Positions 50,813 through 58,665 of a DNA stretch of 64,000 nucleotides are shown here, piece after piece. The DNA comes from Streptomyces sp. M92 (GTDB lineage Bacteria; Actinomycetota; Actinomycetes; Streptomycetales; Streptomycetaceae). The stretch covers positions 5,890,001 to 5,954,000 of the forward strand of contig NZ_CP101137.1 of NCBI RefSeq assembly GCF_028473745.1, in the 5' to 3' direction. Position 1 is the first letter of the stretch, and every line of letters starts with the position of its first letter. The position numbers and the translations under genes were made by a program. Below the pieces are notes generated by a model. That model ran no database searches. It had not been told where the DNA came from and worked only from the letters and a program-made list of their open reading frames with translations.

Positions 50813-51618
50813 GCGCCGGCCGCCGCCCGGTAGCGGTACAGGGTCGTGGGTTCCGCGCTGAACTGGGAGAAGGGGAAAGGTTCCGCGGACAGGGCGGTCA
50901 CGCCCGCGCCGAGGAACGCGCGGGCCACGGCACTCCCGGTCTGGGCGTAGACCACAAGGGGAACGCCGCGCTCGCGGCAACGGGCCAGGACGGTGTCGAA
51001 GCTGCCGTTGCTCAGGGTCATGCCGGTGGCGACCACGGCGTCGGCGGTGCCGAGGAGCTCGTGCATGTCGTCGGTGACCGGGTCGCCCCACTGGGTGGTA
51101 CGGAGGTTGAAGTCGCAGAGCAGGGGGGCACCGCCGCGTTCGCGGATGGCCGCGACCAGCGGGTTGACGACGCCGATCAGGCCGACCCGGGCGCCGGCCT
51201 CGACGTCCAGGAGGCCGGCGATGGCCGCGTCGCGGGCCCGCGCCCGGGTCTCGGGTGTCCCGGCGGGCAGGGTGACCGGTTCCGCCCCGGCCGCCTCCCG
51301 GTGCGGCCGGACCGCGCTCAGGTAGGCGTCGAGCGCGGCGATCCGCAGCGGGTGGGGGGCGTCGCGCAGCAGCGTGTCGAGGGGGGCGCCGGAGGCGTCG
51401 CGGCACAGGGACGGGTCGGCCTCGCCGGCCTCGAAGGCGCAGCCGCCGAACGAGGCGCCGACGCGGACGAGGACGTACTGGTTGAGGTAGGTGGTGTTCC
51501 CGCCGGCCAGTCGGGTGCCGTGGTGGACCCAGAACACGCTGGTCGCCGTCATCTCGGCGGGAGGTTGACCGTGTTCGCCCGCCAGTACGCCGGCCAGGAG
51601 TTCCTCGGTGTTCTTCAT
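50809..51618 (-). CDS. DUF364 Rossmann-like protein
   Basis: 269 residues. N-terminal segment SVFWVHHGTRLAGGNTTYLNQY is the DUF4213-like lead, then a Rossmann-like domain with GARVGLIGVVNPLVAAIRERG and the motif TADAVVATGMTLSNGSFDTVL, characteristic of DUF364 (putative heavy-metal chelation) proteins. The last 30 residues are YAQTGSAVARAFLGAG and FPFSQF. The biochemical role of this family is not established. It is coupled by ATGA with the methyltransferase upstream and with the kinase downstream, so it acts in the same pathway. Confidence 0.85.
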   Translation of the reverse strand: MKNTEELLAGVLAGEHGQPPAEMTATSVFWVHHGTRLAGGNTTYLNQYVLVRVGASFGGCAFEAGEADPSLCRDASGAPLDTLLRDAPHPLRIAALDAYLSAVRPHREAAGAEPVTLPAGTPETRARARDAAIAGLLDVEAGARVGLIGVVNPLVAAIRERGGAPLLCDFNLRTTQWGDPVTDDMHELLGTADAVVATGMTLSNGSFDTVLARCRERGVPLVVYAQTGSAVARAFLGAGVTALSAEPFPFSQFSAEPTTLYRYRAAAGA

Positions 51619-52367
51619 CGTCGGCCTCCGGAGCGGGGCGTGTCGTGGGTGATGCGGAACAGGAAGGTCAGCACGCCGTCCCGCCAGTCGTGGAGGTGGT
51701 CGACCCGGGGGCTCAGCCCGTGGTCCAGGGCGTGCTGGACCAGGGCGCGCAGGTCGGCGGTGTTGGAGGCGATGAGGTGGATCTCGCCGTCGGGTGCGAG
51801 GAGGTCCTTCTCCGTGATCTGGGCGAAGAACTTCGCGATCAGCGGTGCGCCCACGCAGACGTTGCGTACGACGTCGGGGTCGTCGCTGACGGTCTGGCTG
51901 ACGGCGGGCGGGTTGAAGGTGACGACATCCAGCTGGACGGCGTCCGGGAGGGCGTCGAAGACGTCGCTCACGGCGGGGAGGAACGCGGTCTCCGGGCGCT
52001 CGCCGACGAGGCGCCGGTAGTGGCGGGTGGCCGCGGCCACGCTCTCCGGATGGACGTCGAGCGCGTGGATCTCCCGGGCGCCCCGGACGCCCGCCGCCAC
52101 GGCCTCGACGCCGAGACCGACGCCCATGGCGGCGTATCGGCGGCCGCGGGTCTCGATACGGCCGTCGAGCAGCCGCTCGTGGATCAGGCGGCTGGTCCAG
52201 CCGGGTATGAAGACGCCCGGCGGGACGTCGAAGGTCCATCCGTTCCACTCGTAGGAGCGGGTGGTGTGCAGGTCGCCCTTGGGCTGGTTCAGGGCGATGA
52301 TGCGGTCCGCGGGCAGCGGCGGGGGCAGCTGCCCGAGGAGCGCGGGCCCGGTGGTGTTCCGGTCCAT
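51615..52367 (-). CDS. class I SAM-dependent methyltransferase with NPP motif
   Basis: 250 residues. Gly-rich motif AAMGVGLGVEAVAAG at residues 79-93 and acidic LDVHPESVAAATRHY follow; VTFNPPAVSQT at residues 149-159 is the N-P-P catalytic motif of N-methyltransferases of the MTS/HemK type. The start FIPGWTSRLIHERL differs from protein methyltransferases, so a small-molecule amine target is plausible. First gene of the four-gene operon; ATG 52367 has AAGGA 7-8 nt upstream. A Zur-box-like site lies 96 bp further upstream. Confidence 0.88.
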   Translation of the reverse strand: MDRNTTGPALLGQLPPPLPADRIIALNQPKGDLHTTRSYEWNGWTFDVPPGVFIPGWTSRLIHERLLDGRIETRGRRYAAMGVGLGVEAVAAGVRGAREIHALDVHPESVAAATRHYRRLVGERPETAFLPAVSDVFDALPDAVQLDVVTFNPPAVSQTVSDDPDVVRNVCVGAPLIAKFFAQITEKDLLAPDGEIHLIASNTADLRALVQHALDHGLSPRVDHLHDWRDGVLTFLFRITHDTPRSGGRR

Positions 52368-52462
52368 GGGTGGGTCCTTCCTGGTGCGTTTCCGGGGGAG
52401 CGTGATGAAGCGACAGGTGTACGCGACGGACGAGGCGTCGGCCTCTCCCGGCAGCACACTAA

Positions 52463-52477
52463 TGGAAATGATTGTCA
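52463..52477. promoter_or_regulatory. Zur-box-like operator between methyltransferase operon and MFS gene
   Basis: TGGAAATGATTGTCA matches the Streptomyces Zur consensus recalled from memory (TGAAAATGATTTTCA) at 13 of 15 positions. A 19-bp palindrome (52461-52479, AATG...CATT) extends it. It lies between the divergent operons (start codons at 52367 and 52628), so one bound Zur dimer could repress both. It does not fit the iron (IdeR/DmdR1) box TTAGGTTAG.... The site also matches 7885-7903 and 57008-57022. Confidence 0.7.
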
Positions 52478-52627
52478 TTGCGGTAGCCTGTTTCCGACGC
52501 AGCGCCACCCCGCTCGCCCGGCCCACCTCCACGGCGGGCGGCGTCATCCCATCTCTTTGGCCCATCAAGGCCGTTGGGGCGCGCCGCGTCCGCCCGCCGA
52601 CCCCGTACAGGACAGGAGCGCGTCATC

Positions 52628-53935
52628 GTGCCCACCCCCTCCGCCCCGCCCGACGCCGTCGAGGACCGAGCCGCGAAGCAGCGGACCGTTCTGCTCGACA
52701 TCGCCTTCCTCCGCCTCTGGACGGGCGCCACGGCGTCGGGCCTGGCCACCTGGGCCCTGCCGTTCGTGCTCGGCCTCGCGGTCCTCGACCGGACGCTCAC
52801 CGCCACCGACCTGGGTCTGCTGCTCGCTGCCCGGACGATGGGGTTCCTCACCGCGGTGCCCATGGCCGGGGTGCTGGCCGACCGGCACTCCCGCCGGGGC
52901 GTCGTCCTGTGGGCGGGGCTCGCCGCCGGAGCCGCGGCCCCCGTGCTCGCCGCCGGACTGGACCGCTCGGTGCTGCTGATGGCCACGGCCGCCGCGGTGG
53001 CCGGCGCCGGGCAGGGCGCCTGCCGGCCCGCCTACCAGGCACTGACCGCCGAAGTGGTGAACGCCGACCGCAGGCAGCAGGCCAACGCCGCCATGACCTT
53101 GGCGGTACGGGCCACCACGCTCGTGGGGCCCTCGCTGGCCGCCCTGCTCGCCGTGTTCCTCAGCACCGGGGCGCTGCTGGTGGGCATCGGCCTGCTCTGG
53201 CTCGTCGCCGCGTGTGTTCCCGGACGCGGCGCGCGGCCCGACACCCTGAACGGCGCGTCCCAGCCCTCGGCCGGTACGGACAGGGCATCGTTCCTCACCG
53301 AGTTCACCGAGGGTGTCCGCGAGGCCCGCAGGCACCCGTGGTTCCTCGCCGGGCTGGGCGCGCTGACGGCGGTCATAGCCACCGGCTACTCCGCGACCGG
53401 CGTCGCCCTCCCCGTGGTCAGCAGGGACGAGTACGGCACCGAGGTCGTCCTCGCGGGTGCGATGACCGCGTACACCGCCGGGGCACTGGCCGGTGCGCTG
53501 CTCATCGCCCGCTGGCGTCCACGCTCCCCGGGCCGGGCCGCCCTGGCCGGGCTCGCCGCGTACGGATTCGCCCCGCTCAGCCTCGTGTTCCCCGTGCACC
53601 CGGTCGTCGTGATGGCCGCATACGCCGTCGCGGGCATCGGCATCGAACTGTTCAACGTACCGTGGTTCACCGCCGCCCAGCGCGAGGTGGCCCCCGACAA
53701 GCTGGCCCGGGTCTCCTCCCTGGACTTCCTGCTCTCCTACGGGCTCGCCCCGGTCGGACTCGCCGTCATCGCCCCCGCCATCGACGCCTTCGGTGCCAGG
53801 GCGGTGCTCGCGGGCTGCGCGGTCGTCTGCTTCGCGGCACCGGCGGCCGCCGCCCTCGTTCCCAGCACCCGGACCTTCTCCCAACCGCCGACGGGGACGG
53901 CCAACGCCCCTCGGGGGGCGGATCCCTCCGCCTGA
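52628..53935 (+). CDS. MFS transporter, probable metallophore exporter
   Basis: 435 residues with twelve helices. The first half has FLRLWTGATASGLATWALPFVLGLAV and ARTMGFLTAVPMAGVLADRHSRRGVV; the second half opens with FLAGLGALTAVIATGYSATG. It belongs to the enterobactin-exporter-like (EntS) drug/metallophore branch of MFS. It is divergent from the biosynthetic genes and shares their control region, so it most likely exports the product, as siderophore exporters do. GTG 52628 follows AGGAGCG. Confidence 0.88.
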   Translation: MPTPSAPPDAVEDRAAKQRTVLLDIAFLRLWTGATASGLATWALPFVLGLAVLDRTLTATDLGLLLAARTMGFLTAVPMAGVLADRHSRRGVVLWAGLAAGAAAPVLAAGLDRSVLLMATAAAVAGAGQGACRPAYQALTAEVVNADRRQQANAAMTLAVRATTLVGPSLAALLAVFLSTGALLVGIGLLWLVAACVPGRGARPDTLNGASQPSAGTDRASFLTEFTEGVREARRHPWFLAGLGALTAVIATGYSATGVALPVVSRDEYGTEVVLAGAMTAYTAGALAGALLIARWRPRSPGRAALAGLAAYGFAPLSLVFPVHPVVVMAAYAVAGIGIELFNVPWFTAAQREVAPDKLARVSSLDFLLSYGLAPVGLAVIAPAIDAFGARAVLAGCAVVCFAAPAAAALVPSTRTFSQPPTGTANAPRGADPSA

Positions 53936-53951
53936 CGGGACCGCCCGCCCA

Positions 53952-53996
53952 GCCGTTCGCTCCCGCCGCCCGCGGTGGGCGGCGGGAGCGAACGGC
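53952..53996. terminator. 20-bp perfect stem-loop, bidirectional terminator
   Basis: Two perfectly complementary 20-bp arms (53952-53971 and 53977-53996) with a 5-nt loop lie between the convergent MFS exporter and the substrate-binding protein gene. No U-run follows, which is usual in Streptomyces. It would stop transcription from both sides and insulate the two operons. Confidence 0.9.
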
Positions 53997-54035
53997 GTGT
54001 CAGGGGCTGTGCCGCCGTCGGGGTGCGCCGGCGGT

Positions 54036-55049
54036 TCAGCTCTCGAGTTCGCGCAGGTACGCGGCGAACTTCTCCAGGCCGTCGATGTTGCGGGGGCCGC
54101 TGATGCCCTCGTTGTAGTCGAGGATGAAGAAGTTGTCCTTCTTCACGGCGGGCAGACCCTTGGTGTGGGGCGACTTCTTCAGAAAGTCGATCTTCTTCTG
54201 GGCGGGCATGTCGCCGTAGTCGAGGATGACGACGACCTCCGGCTCGGCCTCGGCGACGGATTCCCAGCTGACCTGGGTCCAGCGCTCGTCGAGACCGTCG
54301 AAGACGTTCTTGCCGCCCGCGGTCTTGATGATGTCGTTGGGCGGCACCTGATTGCCCGCGGTGAACGGCTGGTCGGTGCCGGAGTCGTAGAGGAAGACGG
54401 GTACCGGGTCGCCCTCCGGAGCCTTGGCCTCGACCTCCTTCACGCGCCTGCGCAACTCGCCGACCACCTCCGTGGCCCTGTCCTCGACCCGGAAGATCTT
54501 GCCGAGTCGTTCGAGGTCGGTGTAAAGGGCCTCGAAGGGGGTCACTTTCTCGGGGAACCCGGGGTAGTTGAAGCAGCTCTCGGTGTGCATGAAGCTCTGG
54601 ATGCCGAGCGTGTCCAGGATCTCGGGCGTGATGCCACGCTCGTTCTTGAAGCCGGAGTTCCATCCGGCCACCACGAAGTCGGACTCGGCCTCGACCACGA
54701 CCTCCTTGTTGAGGAGGTCGTCGCTGAGCATCTTCACCTTCGCGTACTCGGACGCCCACGGGGACTCGCTCACCGGAGGGTTGGCGGGCGGCATCACATA
54801 GCCGTACACGTGCTCGGTCAGGCCGAGGGCGAAGAGTTTGTCCGCGCTGCCGCCCTCGTAGGCGACGGCACGCTCGGGAACCGTGTACTCCACCGGTTCG
54901 CCGCAGCGCTTGACAGTGACCTTGCCGGAGGCCTTGGCGTCGTCCGAGTCGACCTCGGCGCCGCAGCCGCCGAGCACCAGTGCCGCCGCGAGGGCCGATC
55001 CGACGGCGGCACGCTGCCGGACGGCGGCGCGGGATCTGCTCATGAGCAT
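54036..55049 (-). CDS. ABC transporter substrate-binding lipoprotein (FecB/siderophore type)
   Basis: 337 residues. Lipobox LGGC (Cys29) and a basic start mark it as a membrane-anchored lipoprotein. The mature part is a class III binding protein: DKLFALGLTEHVYGYVMPP, VVVEAESDFVVAG, DLERLGKIFRVEDRATEVVGEL and the late NVFDGLDERWTQVSWESVAEAEPEVVVILDYGD. These features fit binders of Fe-siderophore, cobalamin or other chelates. Last gene of the importer operon, beginning 4 bp from the ATPase stop. Located on the zinc-like regulated side of the cluster, it probably binds a metal-chelate complex. Confidence 0.93.
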   Translation of the reverse strand: MLMSRSRAAVRQRAAVGSALAAALVLGGCGAEVDSDDAKASGKVTVKRCGEPVEYTVPERAVAYEGGSADKLFALGLTEHVYGYVMPPANPPVSESPWASEYAKVKMLSDDLLNKEVVVEAESDFVVAGWNSGFKNERGITPEILDTLGIQSFMHTESCFNYPGFPEKVTPFEALYTDLERLGKIFRVEDRATEVVGELRRRVKEVEAKAPEGDPVPVFLYDSGTDQPFTAGNQVPPNDIIKTAGGKNVFDGLDERWTQVSWESVAEAEPEVVVILDYGDMPAQKKIDFLKKSPHTKGLPAVKKDNFFILDYNEGISGPRNIDGLEKFAAYLRELES

Positions 55050-55052
55050 GTG

Positions 55053-55838
55053 TCACATGACCTTTCCATGACGTGGGTCGAGCGAGTACAGCAGTTGGGG
55101 ATCGCCCGTCAGCGGATGCGGGACGACACTGGCCCGCACTCCGAAGACCTCGGCGACCAGGCTCGGCGTGAGGACCTCCGCAGGGGCGCCGGAAGCGACC
55201 AGGCGGCCCTGGGAGAGCACGCCGAGCCGGTCGCAGGCGGCCGCGGCGAGATTGAGGTCGTGCAGGACGACGAGGACCGTGAGCCCCGAGCCGCGCAGGA
55301 GCGAGAGCAGGTCGACCTGGTGGCGGACGTCGAGGTGGTTGGTCGGCTCGTCGAGGACGAGGACTTTCGGCTCCTGCACCAGCGCGCGGGCGAGCAGGAC
55401 GCGCTGGCGCTCCCCGCCCGAAAGCGTCAGAACCCCCCGGTGGGCGAGGTGCCCGATGTCGAGGCGGTCCATCACCCGCGCGCACAGTTCGCGCTCGCGG
55501 CCGCCGAGCGCCTGGTTACCGCGCAGATGCGGCGCGCGTCCGAGCGCGACGACCTCCTCGACCGTGAAGTCGAAGTCGACGCCGCCGTCCTGGGTCATCG
55601 CCGCGACGGTCCGGGCGGTGTGGCGCAGCGGGAGCCGGGTCAGGTCCCGCTCGCCCAGCCAGACGGTTCCGGAGCTGGGGCGCAAGGCCCGGTACACGCA
55701 TCGCAGCGCGGTGGACTTGCCGCTTCCGTTCGGGCCGACCAGACCCACGACCTGTCCGTCCGTCACTTCCACGGACAAGGCGCGGACGAGGGTCCTGCCG
55801 TCGGTCACGACGGAGAGCTCGTCGAGTCTCAGGTCCAT
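55053..55838 (-). CDS. ABC transporter ATPase (FecE/siderophore type)
   Basis: 261 residues. Walker A GPNGSGKS (residues 35-42), Q-loop QDGG, signature LSGGERQRV (139-147) and Walker B KVLVLDEPTNHLD (158-170) are intact, followed by the H-loop LHDLN. The pattern fits FecE/FhuC-type ATPases that power metallophore uptake. Its stop is 2 bp from the permease's stop side and its start abuts the permease, so the three genes form one operon. Confidence 0.95.
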   Translation of the reverse strand: MDLRLDELSVVTDGRTLVRALSVEVTDGQVVGLVGPNGSGKSTALRCVYRALRPSSGTVWLGERDLTRLPLRHTARTVAAMTQDGGVDFDFTVEEVVALGRAPHLRGNQALGGRERELCARVMDRLDIGHLAHRGVLTLSGGERQRVLLARALVQEPKVLVLDEPTNHLDVRHQVDLLSLLRGSGLTVLVVLHDLNLAAAACDRLGVLSQGRLVASGAPAEVLTPSLVAEVFGVRASVVPHPLTGDPQLLYSLDPRHGKVM

Positions 55839-55839
55839 G

Positions 55840-56979
55840 TCAGCGCCCCCCGAAGGCGTAGGCCCTGCGGCGCATCAGGCCGATGAAGACGGGCACGCCC
55901 ACGAGCGCGGTGACCACCCCGAGGGGCAGTTCGCGCGGGGCGGCCACGGTGCGGGCCGCCAGGTCGACCCACACCATGAAGACCGCCCCGGCCAGCGGGG
56001 CCACGGCGAGCACCCGGGCGTGGGTGGCACCGACGAGCATCCGCACCACGTGCGGCATGACGAGCCCGACGAACGCGATGGCGCCGCTGACCGCGACCAT
56101 GACGCCCGTCACGAGCGAGACGAGGAGCAACAGCCCCCTCCGGTACCGGTCGGGACCGACCCCCAGGCTCGCGGCGGTCTCGTCACCGAGGGCCAGGACG
56201 TCCATCACCCTCCCGTACCGGTACAGGACGGCGAGTCCGCCCAGCACCACCACGGACACGACGGGCAGCGCGCCCCAGGTCGCGGCGCCGAAGCTGCCCA
56301 TGGTCCAGTAAAGGACCATGCTCGTCGCCTCGGCGTCCGGTGCGAAGTAGACGATCAGGCTCATCACCGCCTGGAAGCCGAGCGACATGGCCACGCCCGT
56401 GAGGACGAGGCGCAGCGGCGAGAGGGTGCCCCGGCTCGCGGCGGCGGCGTACACCAGGAGCGAGGCGGCGAGCGCGCCGGCGAAGGCGCCGACGGACACC
56501 GCGTAGATGCCGAACGCGGCGAGTCCCCCGGTGACCGTGACGCCGACGGCGCCCACGGACGCGCCCGACGAGACGCCGAGGACGAAGGGGTCGGCCAGCG
56601 CGTTGCGCACCAGTGCCTGGACCGCCACGCCGACCGCACTGAGCCCCGCTCCCACCAGTGCCGCCAGCAGCACTCGGGGCGTTCGGATCTGCCAGACGAT
56701 CTGGTACGTCGTCACCTCGTCGGGGGCGATGCGCCCGCCGCGGAGGGCCGCCCACAGATGGCGGGAGGTCTCCCCGGGGGAGATGACGGCGGGGCCGAGC
56801 CCGATGGCGACGACGACGGAAACCAGCAGGACCGCTGCCAGCCCCGCGCAGCCGAGCCACAGGGCCTCGCGGGAGGCGAGCCGGCCCTTCGCGGCCGCCG
56901 CGGGTGCGGACGCCGGCACCTCGGCCGGGCCGGCCGTGTCCGCGCTCGCCGACGGTATGGAGGTCGAAGGCGGAGGCAC
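55840..56979 (-). CDS. FecCD-type ABC transporter permease
   Basis: 379 residues with a long cytosolic lead (PSASADTAGPAEVPASAPA) and ten membrane helices. VLLAALVGAGLSAVGVAVQALVRNALADPFVLGVSSGASVGAVG is the FecCD signature and IAFVGLVMPHVVRMLVG the coupling helix. It is the single permease (homodimer) for the system. GTG 56979 begins 29 bp from a Zur-box-like site, so this is the first gene of the importer operon (permease, ATPase, lipoprotein). Divergent from the MoxR-vWA gene set. Confidence 0.94.
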   Translation of the reverse strand: MPPPSTSIPSASADTAGPAEVPASAPAAAAKGRLASREALWLGCAGLAAVLLVSVVVAIGLGPAVISPGETSRHLWAALRGGRIAPDEVTTYQIVWQIRTPRVLLAALVGAGLSAVGVAVQALVRNALADPFVLGVSSGASVGAVGVTVTGGLAAFGIYAVSVGAFAGALAASLLVYAAAASRGTLSPLRLVLTGVAMSLGFQAVMSLIVYFAPDAEATSMVLYWTMGSFGAATWGALPVVSVVVLGGLAVLYRYGRVMDVLALGDETAASLGVGPDRYRRGLLLLVSLVTGVMVAVSGAIAFVGLVMPHVVRMLVGATHARVLAVAPLAGAVFMVWVDLAARTVAAPRELPLGVVTALVGVPVFIGLMRRRAYAFGGR

Positions 56980-57007
56980 GTGGCCTACCTACACTTTCTC
57001 TCGATAA

Positions 57008-57022
57008 TGGAAACCATGTTCA
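57008..57022. promoter_or_regulatory. second Zur-box-like operator, upstream of importer operon
   Basis: TGGAAACCATGTTCA matches the remembered Zur consensus at 11 of 15. Read on the minus strand it shares 14 of 18 positions with the site at 52461-52479, including the segment TTTCCATTA, which may also be part of a -10 element. It is 29-43 bp before the permease start codon. The three-gene MoxR-vWA operon starts 146 bp to the right and could be influenced too. Confidence 0.6.
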
Positions 57023-57167
57023 AGTCTGGGAATCTAGCACGCCCCGCCCACCGGCGGCGGATTGCGCCCGGAAGAGTGACAGATCATCCGCGAGTGGTTA
57101 CGATGCCCGCGATGATGACCTTCTCCTCGTACGGATTGGGGGAATCGTTCGCGTCGGGTGAGTGCTG

Positions 57168-58613
57168 ATGGCTCATCACCTCGCAAACGGTGTTCCACCC
57201 CACCAGTTGATGTGGCGGCGCGTACGTGAGTACGCCGTGCCACCGTCCATGATCGAGACCGCGACCGCGCGACGTGCGGTCGGCGACTGGGCGGGCGCGT
57301 GTGCCGCCGCCCGGATCGACGTCGATCTCGATCCGCGCGCCGTGGGCAAGCACCACGGCACCGACCTCGCCGCCCGCCTCCGGGCGGATCTGCGCCGGCT
57401 GGCGCCGGATCTGCTGCGCTGGCACATGCCCCGGATCGCCCCCGACGGGCGTCTGCGGCCCGGCCTCACGCTGTCCCTCGCCCGCTACCGCACTCCCGGC
57501 ACGCCGGTCGTGCACCTCGTCGTCCGGACGCCGCCGGCCTGGGCGGACGCCGGACAGCGCATGTCGCTGGCCCTGTGGGACGGGTCCCGCCGCGGCACGG
57601 CCGGACACCATCCGCACCCGCATCCCGACCGGCGTTTCCGGCTCGACCTGCACCGGCACCTCTGGGACGCCGTACGCAGCGGCGACCTGTCCAGGCGGTG
57701 CGGTGCGGCCGGGCCCACGCACGGTCCGCCCGCCGGTTCCACTCCGCACGATCACCCCGAGGACTCCTGGGCAACGGGGCGTTGGGCCGCCGAGGCGGAA
57801 CACCTGCTGCGGGCGGATGGGCTCCCTCGCGGGGCCTTCACCGTGCGACTCGGCGCCCGGAACCGCACCGTGTTCGAGCTCGCCGCGCCCGACGACAGCC
57901 ACGTTCCGACGTTGCGTCCGCTGCGCGGCCCACTGCCGCCGCAGGCGGTCGCCGCGCTCCCGGTGCTGCCGGAGGCGGCGGTCCGCGTCCCGCCGGACCT
58001 GGAGCTGCTGCGGGCGGGACTGATCACGGCGGAACGCTTGCATCCGCTCGTGGCCGCGGCGCTTCCGGCGCCCGGTGCACCGCCCGTGCCGGGCGCCGCC
58101 CGTGGAGCCTTCCAAGAGGGCCCGGTGGCGGAGTCAGGCGATCCGCACACCGTGGAATGCCGGGGCGAGGTCCACCGGATCGCCCTGCGCGACGGTGCGC
58201 TGTCGGCGGTCGACCACGACGCCGACCAGCTGCGCCGGGAGGAACTGCTGGTGGCGCTCGGCGGGCCGCCGCTGCCCTGTCTGCGGGCCATCGACACCGT
58301 GCACCGCAGTCCCGAGGCCCTGCCCGCGGTCCGGGAGCGGCTCGCGCACGGCGACGTCGCCGGGGCACTGACCGTGGTCGAGGGACTCCTCGGCCCCGGT
58401 GCGCTCCTGCGGGACGGGCCGCTGCGGGACGCGCTGCGGTCCGCCGCGAGCCGCCGCATCGACCACGGGCTCTTCCGCTCGGGGCTCGTCGCCGTTCATC
58501 CGGCGGCGCGGACCGAGGAGGGGCACCGCCCCCGTGCCGACCGGCGCTTGCCGGAGTCGATGCGCCACAAGCGCGGCAGCAGGCCACGGCCCCGCACCGC
58601 CCGCACCGCCTGA
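57168..58613 (+). CDS. uncharacterised protein, first gene of MoxR-vWA operon
   Basis: 481 residues, soluble, no signal peptide, mostly helical with arginine/leucine-rich segments. Early part ATARRAVGDWAGACAAARIDVDLDPRAV and LAARLRADLRRLAPDLLRWHMPR recurs in Streptomyces proteins encoded next to an AAA ATPase and a vWA protein. I know no catalytic motif in it, and it has a basic C-terminus. It probably is the third (accessory or effector) component. ATG 57168 follows GGTGAG; GTG 57162 is an alternative. The AAA gene starts about 52 bp after its stop. Confidence 0.7.
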   Translation: MAHHLANGVPPHQLMWRRVREYAVPPSMIETATARRAVGDWAGACAAARIDVDLDPRAVGKHHGTDLAARLRADLRRLAPDLLRWHMPRIAPDGRLRPGLTLSLARYRTPGTPVVHLVVRTPPAWADAGQRMSLALWDGSRRGTAGHHPHPHPDRRFRLDLHRHLWDAVRSGDLSRRCGAAGPTHGPPAGSTPHDHPEDSWATGRWAAEAEHLLRADGLPRGAFTVRLGARNRTVFELAAPDDSHVPTLRPLRGPLPPQAVAALPVLPEAAVRVPPDLELLRAGLITAERLHPLVAAALPAPGAPPVPGAARGAFQEGPVAESGDPHTVECRGEVHRIALRDGALSAVDHDADQLRREELLVALGGPPLPCLRAIDTVHRSPEALPAVRERLAHGDVAGALTVVEGLLGPGALLRDGPLRDALRSAASRRIDHGLFRSGLVAVHPAARTEEGHRPRADRRLPESMRHKRGSRPRPRTARTA

Positions 58614-58665
58614 CCTTTCACGTATCACGCCACTCCTGTCCTTCCTCACACCCCAGGTGATGCCC

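Noticed and set aside
52461..52479. Iron (IdeR/DmdR1) box reading of this site
   Set aside because: The actinobacterial iron box is TTAGGTTAG-like; no such core is present. The AT-rich 7-1-7 palindrome fits a Zur box.
51615..52568. Longer methyltransferase start reaching through the operator
   Set aside because: ATG 52367 has a good ribosome site; the extension would translate the Zur-like box and is not protein-like.
49760..56979. Classical NRPS or NIS siderophore cluster
   Set aside because: No adenylation, condensation, thiolation or IucA/IucC-type synthetase gene is present.
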